The notes under the pieces are model-generated. The model was not told where the DNA came from, ran no database searches, and saw only the letters and a program-made list of their open reading frames with translations. Position numbers and translations under genes: made by a program. Positions 18,964 through 26,645 of a stretch of 64,000 bases of DNA are shown piece after piece; position 1 is the first letter of the stretch; every line of letters starts with the position of its first letter. The DNA is taken from positions 1,418,045 to 1,482,044 of the forward strand of contig NZ_KI629782.1 in NCBI RefSeq assembly GCF_000503775.1. Direction: 5' to 3'. The stretch is from Brevibacillus panacihumi W25. GTDB taxonomy: Bacteria; Bacillota; Bacilli; Brevibacillales; Brevibacillaceae.

Positions 18964-19761
18964 ATGTGCAAGATCCTTCAGGTCAATAGGAGTACCTACT
19001 ACTACGAGAGTAATGAGCAATCATCTGTCAATGATGAAGTAGAACAAGCAATTATCCGTATTTTTGAAGAGAATCAGCGCGTGTATGGAGCAAGGAAAAT
19101 CAAAGCAAAACTTCAAGAAGAGGGAATGACGGTTTCCAGACGGCGCATTGGACGTCTGATGAAGAAAAACGGCCTGGTCTCGGTCTACACAGTGGCGCAG
19201 TATAAACCGCATATGTCGTCATGTAACGAATCGCCGATCCAGAACGAACTGAATCGCGAGTTTGCGAAAGAAGCACCACTGGAAGCCGTTGTGAGTGACT
19301 TGACATACGTTCGGGTCGCAAATAAATGGCACTATATTTGTTTGCTCGTGGACTTATTTAATCGGGAGATCATCGGTTACAGCTGCGGAAAATTTAAAGA
19401 TGCCGCACTAGTCTATCAAGCATTTGCAAGCGTAAAAGGAGATCTACGCCAAATCCAGCTTTTTCACACAGATCGTGGCAGTGAGTTTAGAAATCTCACG
19501 ATTGATGAAGTGATCAACACGTTCAAGATCAAGCGTTCATTGAGTATGAAAGGCTGTCCCTATGACAATGCAGTTGCGGAGGCAACCTTTAAGCTGATCA
19601 AAGCCGAGTTCGTGAGAAATCGCAAATTTGAATCGCTATCTCAGTTAAAGCAAGAGCTAGGAACATACGTCAAATGGTTTAACGAAGCAAGGATTCATTC
19701 CACACTAGGATATCTAAGCCCATTAGCGTACAAAGAGAAGGCACTTAAGAAATCTGTCTAG
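18964..19761 (+). CDS. IS3-family transposase OrfB (DDE integrase)
   Basis: A 265-residue rve-type integrase core. HTH_21 region I-F-E-E-N-Q-R-V-Y-G-A-R-K-I is near the start; the catalytic residues are D in V-V-S-D-L-T-Y-V, D in F-H-T-D-R-G-S-E-F, and E in D-N-A-V-A-E-A-T-F-K-L-I-K. The C-terminus has W-F-N-E-A-R-I-H-S-T-L-G-Y-L-S-P. The frame continues open upstream of the ATG at 18964 (A-D-L-R-T-K-L-T-V-I-Q-Q-N), so the functional product is probably the frameshift fusion with OrfA. No obvious A6G slippery heptamer was found. All catalytic residues are intact. Confidence 0.9.
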   Translation: MCKILQVNRSTYYYESNEQSSVNDEVEQAIIRIFEENQRVYGARKIKAKLQEEGMTVSRRRIGRLMKKNGLVSVYTVAQYKPHMSSCNESPIQNELNREFAKEAPLEAVVSDLTYVRVANKWHYICLLVDLFNREIIGYSCGKFKDAALVYQAFASVKGDLRQIQLFHTDRGSEFRNLTIDEVINTFKIKRSLSMKGCPYDNAVAEATFKLIKAEFVRNRKFESLSQLKQELGTYVKWFNEARIHSTLGYLSPLAYKEKALKKSV

Positions 19762-21226
19762 TCAGGTGTTGACAATCCATGGTATCTTTTAGTCGGGAAA
19801 GGTGCTGTGCAACATCCCGGAGGTCATTTGCACTCCATAAATGGTCTTTTACACATACATCCAAGGCTTCCTCAATATCAGGTTGGAAATGGGTGATGGC
19901 ATATTGAACGATTTGCAAATGATCACGTACATACCTCGGATACCGAACGCTTATCTCATGAATAAACAGCATTGCTTTTTCTTGATCGTGAAATTGGCGG
20001 ATAATGGTCTCCTTATAAGCATGAATCCCTTTAGATCGATCACGTGAGTGCTGTCTACTTTTTATAAGCTCTCCTTTTCCGTGGCAAAGCCGATGTCGTG
20101 CAAGAACTTCTCCTTGCGGAGTTGCTCTGACAATCAGTTCCTCTTCATGAATCTCGATAAATACTTGATTCTCTCCCCTTGGACGGTATGTCCCTAAAGG
20201 AAGGGAGTACCGATTGGATTTATATTTAATCACATTGTCCTTATGGACAGTTCTTGTTATACTGGATCCACGGTTGCTCTCGAAAGAGAGCAGGGGAGAG
20301 ACTGGCTTCAAGTGTTGCTTTTCGAGGGCGTGCACTTCAACCGGTCTCTTTTTTGTTGTATGGTGCACATTGTAATTGCCTGTCCGTGATAGCCAGGCCA
20401 GAGACCGTTCGTTCCATGCATCGATATTGGAGAAAACCCTGTGTTTGGCAAAGTTTCTTTTCACGAATTTCACTACGTTTTCTATCTTGCCCTTACTTTG
20501 CGGATCTGCCTTGCGGCATAAATAAAGGCGAAATCCACGTTCTTGCTTATAAGACTGAAATTCACTCGTCAGGATAATGTCTCCTGCATTTTCACTTACG
20601 GTGATCAGGTGATCTTGGTCATAAACCAATTCCTCTGGCATTCCTCCGAAAAATACGAATGCGTTTTCATGGCATCTGATTGCATCCCTTGTGGTAAAGG
20701 GTCTGCTTTGCCACTCTACATACTTGAAACGGGAGTGGGAGAGAACAAAAGTGATGAAGTATAATCTCACGTCCTTTTTTTCCATATTTTTAACCGTGAC
20801 TTCTCCCCAATCCACTTGAGCCTGTTGGCCCATTGGCAACTCGTCCACTGCTTCGTGATCACGAATATGTACAATTTTCGGAATATGGTATATTTCCCTT
20901 AGCTCACTAACATAGGATCGAACTGTGCTTCCTCCAATCTTAATGGAAGGATATTTCTCCTTTAACCAGTCCTCGACCTGAGAAGAAGACAGATCTGGAT
21001 GTTCATGTAACCAACTGAGAATCCTATCCCGGTAGGGATTCAACTTTTTGCTTCTGTTACCAAGGGAATTGACCCAATCTGATGCCTCCTCAAAAGTCAT
21101 ATCTAGATATTTATAGACCGTGTTCCTCGACAGATCCAATTTCCTTGCGATGGCTGCCACCTTAAATCCTTGCTCTTTTAATTGATGAACCTGAAGATAC
21201 AACAGTAATTTTTCCACCTTTCCCAT
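19745..21226 (-). CDS. istA: IS21-family transposase IstA, C-terminus replaced by IS3 sequence
   Basis: A 493-residue IstA. An N-terminal helix-turn-helix (F-K-V-A-A-I-A-R-K-L-D-L-S-R-N-T-V) precedes a second DNA-binding region and an rve catalytic core: D in Q-A-Q-V-D-W-G-E, D in L-V-Y-D-Q-D-H, and E in K-G-K-I-E-N-V-V. The beta-barrel domain follows (Y-K-S-N-R-Y-S-L-P-L-G). The natural tail is lost: the last eleven or so residues (M-D-C-Q-H-L-T-R-Q-I-S) are read from the inserted IS3 end, and the original about 40 C-terminal codons now lie beyond it at 18445-18570. Catalysis may survive, but partnership with IstB is doubtful. Confidence 0.88.
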   Translation of the reverse strand: MGKVEKLLLYLQVHQLKEQGFKVAAIARKLDLSRNTVYKYLDMTFEEASDWVNSLGNRSKKLNPYRDRILSWLHEHPDLSSSQVEDWLKEKYPSIKIGGSTVRSYVSELREIYHIPKIVHIRDHEAVDELPMGQQAQVDWGEVTVKNMEKKDVRLYFITFVLSHSRFKYVEWQSRPFTTRDAIRCHENAFVFFGGMPEELVYDQDHLITVSENAGDIILTSEFQSYKQERGFRLYLCRKADPQSKGKIENVVKFVKRNFAKHRVFSNIDAWNERSLAWLSRTGNYNVHHTTKKRPVEVHALEKQHLKPVSPLLSFESNRGSSITRTVHKDNVIKYKSNRYSLPLGTYRPRGENQVFIEIHEEELIVRATPQGEVLARHRLCHGKGELIKSRQHSRDRSKGIHAYKETIIRQFHDQEKAMLFIHEISVRYPRYVRDHLQIVQYAITHFQPDIEEALDVCVKDHLWSANDLRDVAQHLSRLKDTMDCQHLTRQIS

Positions 21227-21317
21227 CCCCCAGCCAAGCTATGTTGAACAAGTAATCATAGCTTAACTGGGTTACCAAGTGAAAGAAAAAAGTGTTCATT
21301 TCTATTTGGCGGATACT

Positions 21318-21794
21318 GTTGAATTTAGTTTAGCAGTTACAAAATGGAGCAATACAAAAGTTACGTATGATCTTGGAAGTGATCTTAGCAGAGGATTTAA
21401 AAATGCCGTTGATCATGCTGGGGTTATGGTTTGGAATGGTGTATCAAGTTTAGAATTTGAATATTCTGGCACATCATTTAATGATTGGGGTATGAGGGAA
21501 CTAGATAATCCAGCGGTTACACAAATATATAGTACAGACAATAAGATTATAGAAGTTAATACCTACTTTAATGAACTAGAACAATGGAACACCGCTATCC
21601 TAGCAGACCCTGATCCAGATGAATTGGATGCTCTTACCGTGGCGATTCATGAATTTGGGCATTGGTTTAGATTGAGGGACACATACGATGATATGTATTC
21701 TGATGCTATGATGTATGGATATATAGACTATGGTGAAAAAAAAGTCAAATTGTCTTATGAAGATATAGATGCGGCTCAAACAATGTATCCATAA
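21318..21794 (+). pseudogene. 3' part of a secreted metzincin (matrixin-like) zinc protease gene
   Basis: About 158 residues, all of the catalytic domain. It begins V-E-F-S-L-A-V-T-K-W, continues K-V-T-Y-D-L-G, and carries the zinc motif H-E-F-G-H-W-F-R-L-R-D, an HExGHxxxxxD metzincin signature with Asp as third ligand. The following Y-S-D-A-M-M-Y-G is the Met-turn. The end Y-E-D-I-D-A-A-Q-T-M-Y-P is typical of matrixin-like proteins. Its signal peptide is cut off at 17623 by the IS21-like element, so no secreted enzyme can be made unless the element excises. An apparent start at 21279 (GTG) reads IS end sequence. Confidence 0.8.
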
Positions 21795-21813
21795 AAAGAA
21801 AGGGGTAACCGAA

Positions 21814-22422
21814 ATGAAATTAAAAAAAATGTTAGGCTTTGGTATACTGGCTAACATAATTATGGCCACAATATTTTCCTTATATAGTTATGGGAATAAC
21901 AAAGTTGTCGCAACAGTAAGTACTGTTGAGATTAATTACAAAAATGTTGAAGACTTAGCTACTAAAGCACCATTGGTTATTAAAGGGAAGGTTGTTGATA
22001 TAAAAGAAGTTGAAAAGGTAGTATATGACAATGCAAAAGGAGAAGATGAAGATTTTGACGAAATAATTTATACAAATAAGGTATTCAAGGTAGAGAAAGT
22101 CTACAAAGGATCAGATGTAAAATCAGGTGATGAGATATTAGTTCGTATACTAGAAGGAGAAATCGATGATGTTGTTCAGCATTCTGAATTTACTGTAAGT
22201 GAAGGAGAGTCGTATGTCTTATTTTTAAAGCCAAGTGTTTATCCTAAGAAAGATGGTGCATATGCAATCGAGGGTGGAGCCCAGGGAATCTTTGAAATAA
22301 AAAATAAGTCGAATAAAAATAACATTAGTAGTCAAGAAATTAAAGTTGTAAATGAGAAATATAAAGAAATTGAAAGTCTTGATGAACTTGAAAGTACACT
22401 CGAAAATAGTTTGAATAATTAA
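21814..22422 (+). CDS. Secreted protein of unknown function, partner of the metzincin gene
   Basis: A 202-residue protein with an N-terminal export signal (M-K-L-K-K-M-L-G-F-G then a hydrophobic run to about 25). The rest is beta-rich: a repeated pattern I-K-G-K-V-V-D-I-K and F-K-V-E-K-V-Y-K-G-S-D-V-K-S-G-D-E-I-L-V-R, followed by E-G-E-S-Y-V-L-F-L. This K-G-x-x-x-x-G-D-x-I strand pattern is seen in small secreted Bacillales proteins without assigned function. It starts 19 bases after the metzincin stop, with AAAGGGG upstream, so the two formed an operon. It may have been a chaperone, inhibitor or substrate of that protease. A terminator follows. Confidence 0.65.
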   Translation: MKLKKMLGFGILANIIMATIFSLYSYGNNKVVATVSTVEINYKNVEDLATKAPLVIKGKVVDIKEVEKVVYDNAKGEDEDFDEIIYTNKVFKVEKVYKGSDVKSGDEILVRILEGEIDDVVQHSEFTVSEGESYVLFLKPSVYPKKDGAYAIEGGAQGIFEIKNKSNKNNISSQEIKVVNEKYKEIESLDELESTLENSLNN

Positions 22423-22511
22423 CAGGCTATTCAAAGTGGCTTTGATAATACTGTACCTTAGTTGTTACTAAAATCAAGATTTTCATTCAATGTGATCCAG
22501 ACTTATAAAAA

Positions 22512-22546
22512 AATGGCTTCTGTAACGATCAGGAGTCATTTTTTTA
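22512..22546 (+). terminator. Terminator after the metzincin operon
   Basis: ATGGCTTCTG pairs with CAGGAGTCAT (two G-T pairs) and is followed by TTTTTTTA. Confidence 0.7.
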
Positions 22547-22750
22547 TGTCTTAATGATATGTTGCCTAAGTAGCAATAATCTTTATAAAGTGAAATATGG
22601 TTATCAATGGAGACGTTGCCGCCAGTCGTACAAATTTATGCTTCATGAGTGAAATAACAGAAAGAAAAAAGTTGGATAATAATCTCATTGCCCCAACTTT
22701 ACTTGGGCCGATTTGTCACTCTTAGACGAGGATATAGATTTATTTGTCAG

Positions 22751-22939
22751 CTAGCGTTGCATAAAAAAATCCTGGGTATAATAATTAGTTTTTTCTGAAT
22801 GTGATTCGATTTTCAAATAGCTAAAAACGGATCACCAGCCAAAAGGTAGTTTAATAGGGCTACCCTCGGGAACAGAACGATCATAAAAATACCGAATCGA
22901 CGCGTTCTTTTTTGTTCTTGTCACAAAGAAGATTCTACG
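22751..22939. mobile_element. Internally deleted remnant of the IS4-like element
   Basis: Starts with CTAGCGTTGCAT and matches the left end of the element at 16149 for about 100 bases, then jumps over about 240 bases (from ...AAAAGGTAGTT to GGCTACCCTCGGG) and continues to match 16495-16577, stopping at GATTCTACG. The other terminal repeat is absent. It is non-coding and inert. Confidence 0.85.
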
Positions 22940-23150
22940 TCTAGTTTATAGAAGGAAACGAAAATAATCTACCTTAATCAAGTTACTGTTAACCTTTAAT
23001 ACCGGATCAAAAAATAGGTCATCACCTCTGTATTTGTAAAATTAGAGACTTTTACTCTGCAAAAAAATCCTCAAAATGCCCCGAATATTACGTAAAATTT
23101 TTAGATGACAACTTGAAGTGAGTTTTATTGTAACAATTATTAGTAAAAAT

Positions 23151-23195
23151 GGAGTTCCCCAGGCAGCTAATAAAAACTACCTAGGAACTCCCCTC
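23151..23195 (-). terminator. Terminator of the queuosine-precursor transporter gene
   Basis: Minus strand GGAGTTCC-TAGGTAG pairs with CTGCCTGG-GGAACTCC around an A/T loop, followed by ATTTTTAC. A T run on the plus side (CTCTTTTT) makes it usable in both directions. Confidence 0.7.
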
Positions 23196-23199
23196 TTTT

Positions 23200-23880
23200 T
23201 CATTCCTCTGGAACTTTCATATTCCTTGCAATATACAGCACTGGCGTCGACGCAGCAGAGACGACGAATTTGATCAGGTAGGTGGTCAAAAGAATCTCGG
23301 CCCAGACGCCGAAGGGATAGAGTCCCCAAAAGGCGATGGTACAAAACGTCAAGGAGTCGAGCAACTGGCTGATCATGGTGCTGCCGTTGTTGCGAATCCA
23401 CAATTGATTGGGGTGCGGGCATTTTTTCTTCAGCCAGGTGTAGATTTTCACGTCGACGAATTGGCTGAGCAGATAGGCGCACAAGCTGCCCAAGGCCAGC
23501 TGCGGCATCAATCCGAACAAGGCTTCCAGCGACGGCTGGGCTATATCTGTCTCCGTAGGGTCAAAAAGAATAACCAACTGCATGATGATCGTCGTCGCGA
23601 TCAGGGTGAAAAAACCGAACCAGACGGCTTTTTTCGCCGCCTTTTCACCGTATTTCTCATTGAGAAGATCGCTTGTCAGATAAATCGACGCATAGATCGT
23701 ATTGCCAAGCGTCATCACGAGTCCAAACATTTCAATGGTCTTCACGACCTGGATGTTGGCGAGAACGGTAGCTACCCCAACCCACGCATAAAGACCCATT
23801 CGGCCAAACATGCGGTAACAAAGAAGAAATAGTCCAAAGTTGACGAGCGCAAACAGCACTCCGAGAGTTAGATTGTACAT
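23200..23880 (-). CDS. Queuosine precursor transporter, YhhQ family
   Basis: A 226-residue integral membrane protein with about six transmembrane helices. Family features visible are N-T-I-Y-A-S-I-Y-L-T-S-D-L-L-N-E-K-Y-G (about 58-76), the F-V-D-V-K-I-Y segment, and N-N-G-S-T-M-I-S-Q-L-L-D-S near the end. YhhQ proteins import preQ0/preQ1 or related bases for queuosine in tRNA. No queCDEF genes are in the window. The ATG at 23880 has AGGAGG 12 bases upstream, a long spacing. A promoter overlapped by a palindrome lies at 23952-23990. Confidence 0.88.
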   Translation of the reverse strand: MYNLTLGVLFALVNFGLFLLCYRMFGRMGLYAWVGVATVLANIQVVKTIEMFGLVMTLGNTIYASIYLTSDLLNEKYGEKAAKKAVWFGFFTLIATTIIMQLVILFDPTETDIAQPSLEALFGLMPQLALGSLCAYLLSQFVDVKIYTWLKKKCPHPNQLWIRNNGSTMISQLLDSLTFCTIAFWGLYPFGVWAEILLTTYLIKFVVSAASTPVLYIARNMKVPEE

Positions 23881-23951
23881 CGGGTAAAACGGCCTCCTGG
23901 CTTAGCTCGCAAAAGCTGTAGAATCTGCACCCCTGATGCGGGCATGCTGTC

Positions 23952-23990
23952 ATTCTACGGTTTTTCATTTTCTTTGGCAAATGAAAAACC
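23952..23990 (-). promoter_or_regulatory. Promoter of the YhhQ gene overlapped by a 12-base inverted repeat
   Basis: Minus strand TTGCCA (23980-23975), 17-base spacer, TAGAAT (23957-23952). A perfect inverted repeat GGTTTTTCATTT/AAATGAAAAACC (23959-23970 and 23979-23990) covers the spacer and -35, the position of a repressor site. Repressor unknown. Confidence 0.5.
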
Positions 23991-24008
23991 CGGCGCACAG
24001 GCACCGGG
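23984..24008 (-). terminator. Terminator of the ferritin-like gene
   Basis: CCCGGTGC pairs with GCGCCGGG around CTGT and is followed by TTTTT, 39 bases after the stop codon. The T run lies inside the palindrome upstream of the next gene. Confidence 0.75.
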
Positions 24009-24046
24009 ATAATACCGTTCCTTTACAACGGGCTGTCAAATCGCCG

Positions 24047-24562
24047 TTATTTGTTTTTCGCGTACAAAAAATTATAGTAGCTGGCATGCTTCATCTCATC
24101 TGTCATGATGACAAAAATCGTGTCGCGGAATTGCTCCGGAATGTTTTGATAAATGACCCGATACTTTTCAAACGCCTTCAATTCGCCCATTAGAGCTTTT
24201 TCAATTCCGTCCAAATAGCTCTCCGGTTTTTGGAACTCTTCCCTCTCCGGCATCTCCTGCGGAGGTTGGCCGGTCAATTCGGTGTATATTTGACGGAACC
24301 ATCGATTATGCTTTCGCTCGTCATTTCGGATGCCTGTGATGATTTGCTTATCCTTCTCGCTTGGAGCGACACTCAGCAGATAATCATAAAACATTTCGTC
24401 ATGCCGCTCATCCGCGATTGATTCCTGGATCAAACGCAAGACGAGCTGGAGCCCATCATTTTGTGTCTCAGCTACAGGCAGATACGGAAAGGGAGCAGGA
24501 TAGGAATACGGATCGTAGCCTGCATATACGAAAGGGGGGTACCATACAGGATTCATAGACAT
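24047..24562 (-). CDS. Ferritin-like domain-containing protein
   Basis: A 171-residue protein. The first 28 residues are rich in Tyr and Pro (P-P-F-V-Y-A-G-Y-D-P-Y-S-Y). The rest is a four-helix bundle with ferritin/rubrerythrin-type iron ligands: E-S-I-A-D-E-R-H-D-E in the first helix, D-E-R-K-H in the second, G-E-L-K-A-F-E-K-Y in the third, and T-D-E-M-K-H-A in the fourth. Relatives in Bacillales (YhjR-like) are of unknown role, often linked to sporulation or oxidative stress. The gene stands alone with its own terminator; the ATG follows GGAGAATGTCAG. Confidence 0.8.
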   Translation of the reverse strand: MSMNPVWYPPFVYAGYDPYSYPAPFPYLPVAETQNDGLQLVLRLIQESIADERHDEMFYDYLLSVAPSEKDKQIITGIRNDERKHNRWFRQIYTELTGQPPQEMPEREEFQKPESYLDGIEKALMGELKAFEKYRVIYQNIPEQFRDTIFVIMTDEMKHASYYNFLYAKNK

Positions 24563-25289
24563 ACTGACATTCTCCTTTGCCCATTTTCGTTTCAGGATAT
24601 GCGCACTTCTTTCGAATGGAGCCTTTCCGTGGAAAATTCAGGCACGGCGTTCAGTGCAAGGACAGCGCCATGCGAGTGAATGCATAGGCGAGAGACACGA
24701 AGCAGTTTTTCCTTAGCCAATTGGCTTAGGGTTGCGAAAAGTCGCCGAGGTCGGCATCGATCATATGAACAGCATTCCCGTCGGTATCGAGCAAACCGAC
24801 TTACTGCAACAGCTCGTCCATTCTGCTGATTAACTTTTACGCCTCTGCCGCGGTCTATGAGCAAGTACAACAATTGTCACCTGAAAAAACAAGGCAGTAT
24901 CCGATGGTCCTAGAGCAAAGCAGCTTGTCCATTCTCCAGGATGTACATTCCTCCCTTCACTCATGAAAAAGACTGTCTGTACAAGGTTTTCGGTTCCTTG
25001 CACAGAAAAGGCTTCCAATATACCCTGGTGATGTTTCATCACATGCTTTTTCGTACCTGGATACAAGAAGACTTCACCATCTCCTGTAAAATTCGTGCCT
25101 AAAAGGCCGTTCGTTTTATCAAGACCCAATATTCCAACAACCTGTCGTTAGGTTGCGTTTGGATTAACTTTATACTGATCACTTTTTGCAAGAATAAGGC
25201 CGATTTCCTGTGCTCTAAGGTAAGATCGACCTTTTATTACAATTATCATCCATATATTTGTTTATATTCCAAAAATATACTCTCTTCTG
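24563..25289. other. Long stretch without an intact gene; possible decayed coding sequence
   Basis: About 730 bases. On the minus strand an open frame at 24830-25129 (99 codons) contains protein-like text (L-G-T-N-F-T-G-D-G-E-V-F-L-Y-P-G-T-K-K-H) but has no ribosome site. On the plus strand a short open piece near 24750-24830 reads G-I-D-H-M-N-S-I-P-V-G-I-E-Q-T-D before a stop. Neither could be assigned to a family. They look like remnants of genes lost at the edge of the island. Confidence 0.35.
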
Positions 25290-25318
25290 TTTACTTTCCT
25301 AAAATTACCATATATAAT
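25290..25318 (+). promoter_or_regulatory. Sigma-A-like promoter of the secreted cysteine-protease operon
   Basis: TTTACT (25290-25295), 17-base spacer, TATAAT (25313-25318), about 48 bases before the start codon. Confidence 0.6.
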
Positions 25319-25365
25319 ACTTACTTGTTAAGGTTATTTAGGAAATATAAGGAGGCAAGCATTTC

Positions 25366-25911
25366 ATGAGAATTAAAAGCATACCTATTACAATCATGTC
25401 TTTAGCAGCATTATTTTCATATTCGCCTCAAGTTTTGGCAGCACCTGACTTCTACTCGATAGGTGTTGCTGGCGAAGCTCAACAGCGAAGTAATTGGTGT
25501 TGGGCAGCTTCAGATGTTTCAATTCTGGATTACTTTGGGGAAACTGTTACCCAGCGCGAAGTCGTCATTGCTGTTAAAGGGAGTGTTGTAAATCAAGGCG
25601 GGACGGATGCAGAGGCACAAGATGGACTAGATAATTGGGGCGTAACCAGTACTAGAACAGCATCATCTTTATCGTTTTCATCAATTAAAAATGAAATATA
25701 TGTCCACGAGCGACCAATTTACTCAGGATGGTCTTGGAATTCCGGCGGCGGACATGCTGTAGTCATTGATGGATATGATGAGGGATCAAAAAATTATGTA
25801 GAATATATGGACCCTTTGGATGGATCACATTACACAGAAACATATACATGGTTTAAGGGAGGATCCTCTTCTGATCATGTTTGGGATGGAACCTTGTACA
25901 AAATGAACTAA
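25366..25911 (+). CDS. Secreted papain-like cysteine protease (C39/C70-like)
   Basis: A 181-residue exported protein. A signal peptide ends near L-A-A-P (residue 26). The mature part begins with Q-Q-R-S-N-W-C-W-A-A-S, in which Cys is the likely nucleophile preceded by the oxyanion Gln, as in AvrRpt2-type (C70) and C39_2 peptidases. The catalytic His is in G-G-G-H-A-V-V-I-D-G-Y-D and the third residue in Y-M-D-P-L-D-G. The core is about 150 residues, a single small domain. The ATG follows ATAAGGAGG. The partner gene starts 19 bases after the stop, so both are one operon. Host or environmental target unknown. Confidence 0.8.
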   Translation: MRIKSIPITIMSLAALFSYSPQVLAAPDFYSIGVAGEAQQRSNWCWAASDVSILDYFGETVTQREVVIAVKGSVVNQGGTDAEAQDGLDNWGVTSTRTASSLSFSSIKNEIYVHERPIYSGWSWNSGGGHAVVIDGYDEGSKNYVEYMDPLDGSHYTETYTWFKGGSSSDHVWDGTLYKMN

Positions 25912-25930
25912 ACGGAGGAGGTTTTTGATT

Positions 25931-26596
25931 ATGAACAAAAAATCTTTATTTTCAAAAATAATTCCAGTTACATTGTTGATTTTGTCTCTATTGGTAGTTC
26001 CTGCTACTGGAGCTAAATCAGAGGTACCTGATGATGTTCAGAAAGCAGCAGAAGAAGGGATAGACTTATTTAAATCAAAGGTATCCCTAAAGCCGGAATT
26101 ATACGGATATAAAGACGCTGATGAAGTTAAAGATGTTACTCTGGGTGAAGGTTATCAAATTCATTATGTCAACGGAGATAAATTAAAAGCAGATAAAAAG
26201 GGGAGTCTGCTTGATATATCGGAGGAATCCGACGTATGGCAGTTTACAGTAGATGATCTGAATGGTCAATCTAAATCATTCCTGACAATTGCCCTTGAAG
26301 ACGGAGAGTATCAAGTAGTTCGATTTGGGGGTAACCCAGAAGTATACCAAGTCTCCGTCGAAAAGTTCAAAAAAGCCAAAAATAAAAAACCAAAACTTGT
26401 AAAGGCGGGTCCTACCTTCTATTTGGTCGATAAAAATAGCAAAGAGGAGCTTGTCCTACCTGTAGTTTCGATTAACAATCCACTTTTTCAAGGCACACTG
26501 TCTAACCAAGAATTTACATCATCTTCTAAAGTTGTTGATGTATTGAAGGAAATTCAGGAAAATAATCAAGGCACACGAGGCTATACAGTTAAATAA
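25931..26596 (+). CDS. Secreted protein of unknown function, partner of the cysteine protease
   Basis: A 221-residue exported protein: signal M-N-K-K-S-L-F-S-K-I-I followed by a hydrophobic run and cleavage near T-G-A-K (about 27). The mature part starts with a helix (V-P-D-D-V-Q-K-A-A-E-E-G-I-D-L-F-K-S) and continues as alternating strands (G-E-Y-Q-V-V-R-F-G-G; L-V-K-A-G-P-T-F-Y-L-V-D). No catalytic motif is seen. It may act as an inhibitor, propeptide in trans or accessory factor for the protease encoded just before it; the arrangement parallels the metzincin operon at 17480-22422. ATG at 25931 has GGAGGAGG upstream. Confidence 0.65.
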   Translation: MNKKSLFSKIIPVTLLILSLLVVPATGAKSEVPDDVQKAAEEGIDLFKSKVSLKPELYGYKDADEVKDVTLGEGYQIHYVNGDKLKADKKGSLLDISEESDVWQFTVDDLNGQSKSFLTIALEDGEYQVVRFGGNPEVYQVSVEKFKKAKNKKPKLVKAGPTFYLVDKNSKEELVLPVVSINNPLFQGTLSNQEFTSSSKVVDVLKEIQENNQGTRGYTVK

Positions 26597-26612
26597 TCGT
26601 TTTGATTTACAA

Positions 26613-26645
26613 AAATAAAAAGGAGCTTAAAGCTCCTTTATTTTT
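26613..26645 (+). terminator. Terminator of the cysteine-protease operon
   Basis: AAAGGAGCTT pairs with AAGCTCCTTT, followed by ATTTTTG, 17 bases after the stop. Confidence 0.85.

Larger units (their letters stand above)
18571..19779. mobile_element. IS3-family element inserted in the 3' end of istA
   Basis: About 1.2 kb with two consecutive plus-strand frames typical of IS3. Ends are TGAATTGGACAATTC (18571) and, read inward on the other strand, TGGATTGTCAACACC (from 19779), sharing TGRATTG and scattered further matches. Removing it joins the istA frame (ending S-R-L-K-D-T) to a further open stretch of about 40 codons on the minus strand that ends just before istB, which supports these boundaries. 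No target duplication of the expected size is evident. Confidence 0.75.
17623..21317. mobile_element. IS21-family element (istA/istB), disrupted by an IS3-family element
   Basis: Contains istB and istA on the minus strand and breaks a metzincin gene. The ends carry imperfect inverted repeats of about 26 bases: left TGTAACCGTCAAGTAG then TTTTGAACAC; right, read inward, AGTATCCGCCAAATAG then AAATGAACAC. A second TTTGAACACTTTTT copy follows on the left, as expected for multiple IstA binding sites. No clear target duplication could be fixed, so boundaries are approximate. The IS3-family insertion at 18571-19779 removes the end of istA. Confidence 0.75.

Noticed and set aside
23881-23950. Possible preQ1 riboswitch in the leader of the queuosine-precursor transporter
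   Set aside because: The leader has small hairpins, but the conserved preQ1-I, II or III sequence elements could not be identified, and the promoter prediction leaves only about 65 bases of leader.
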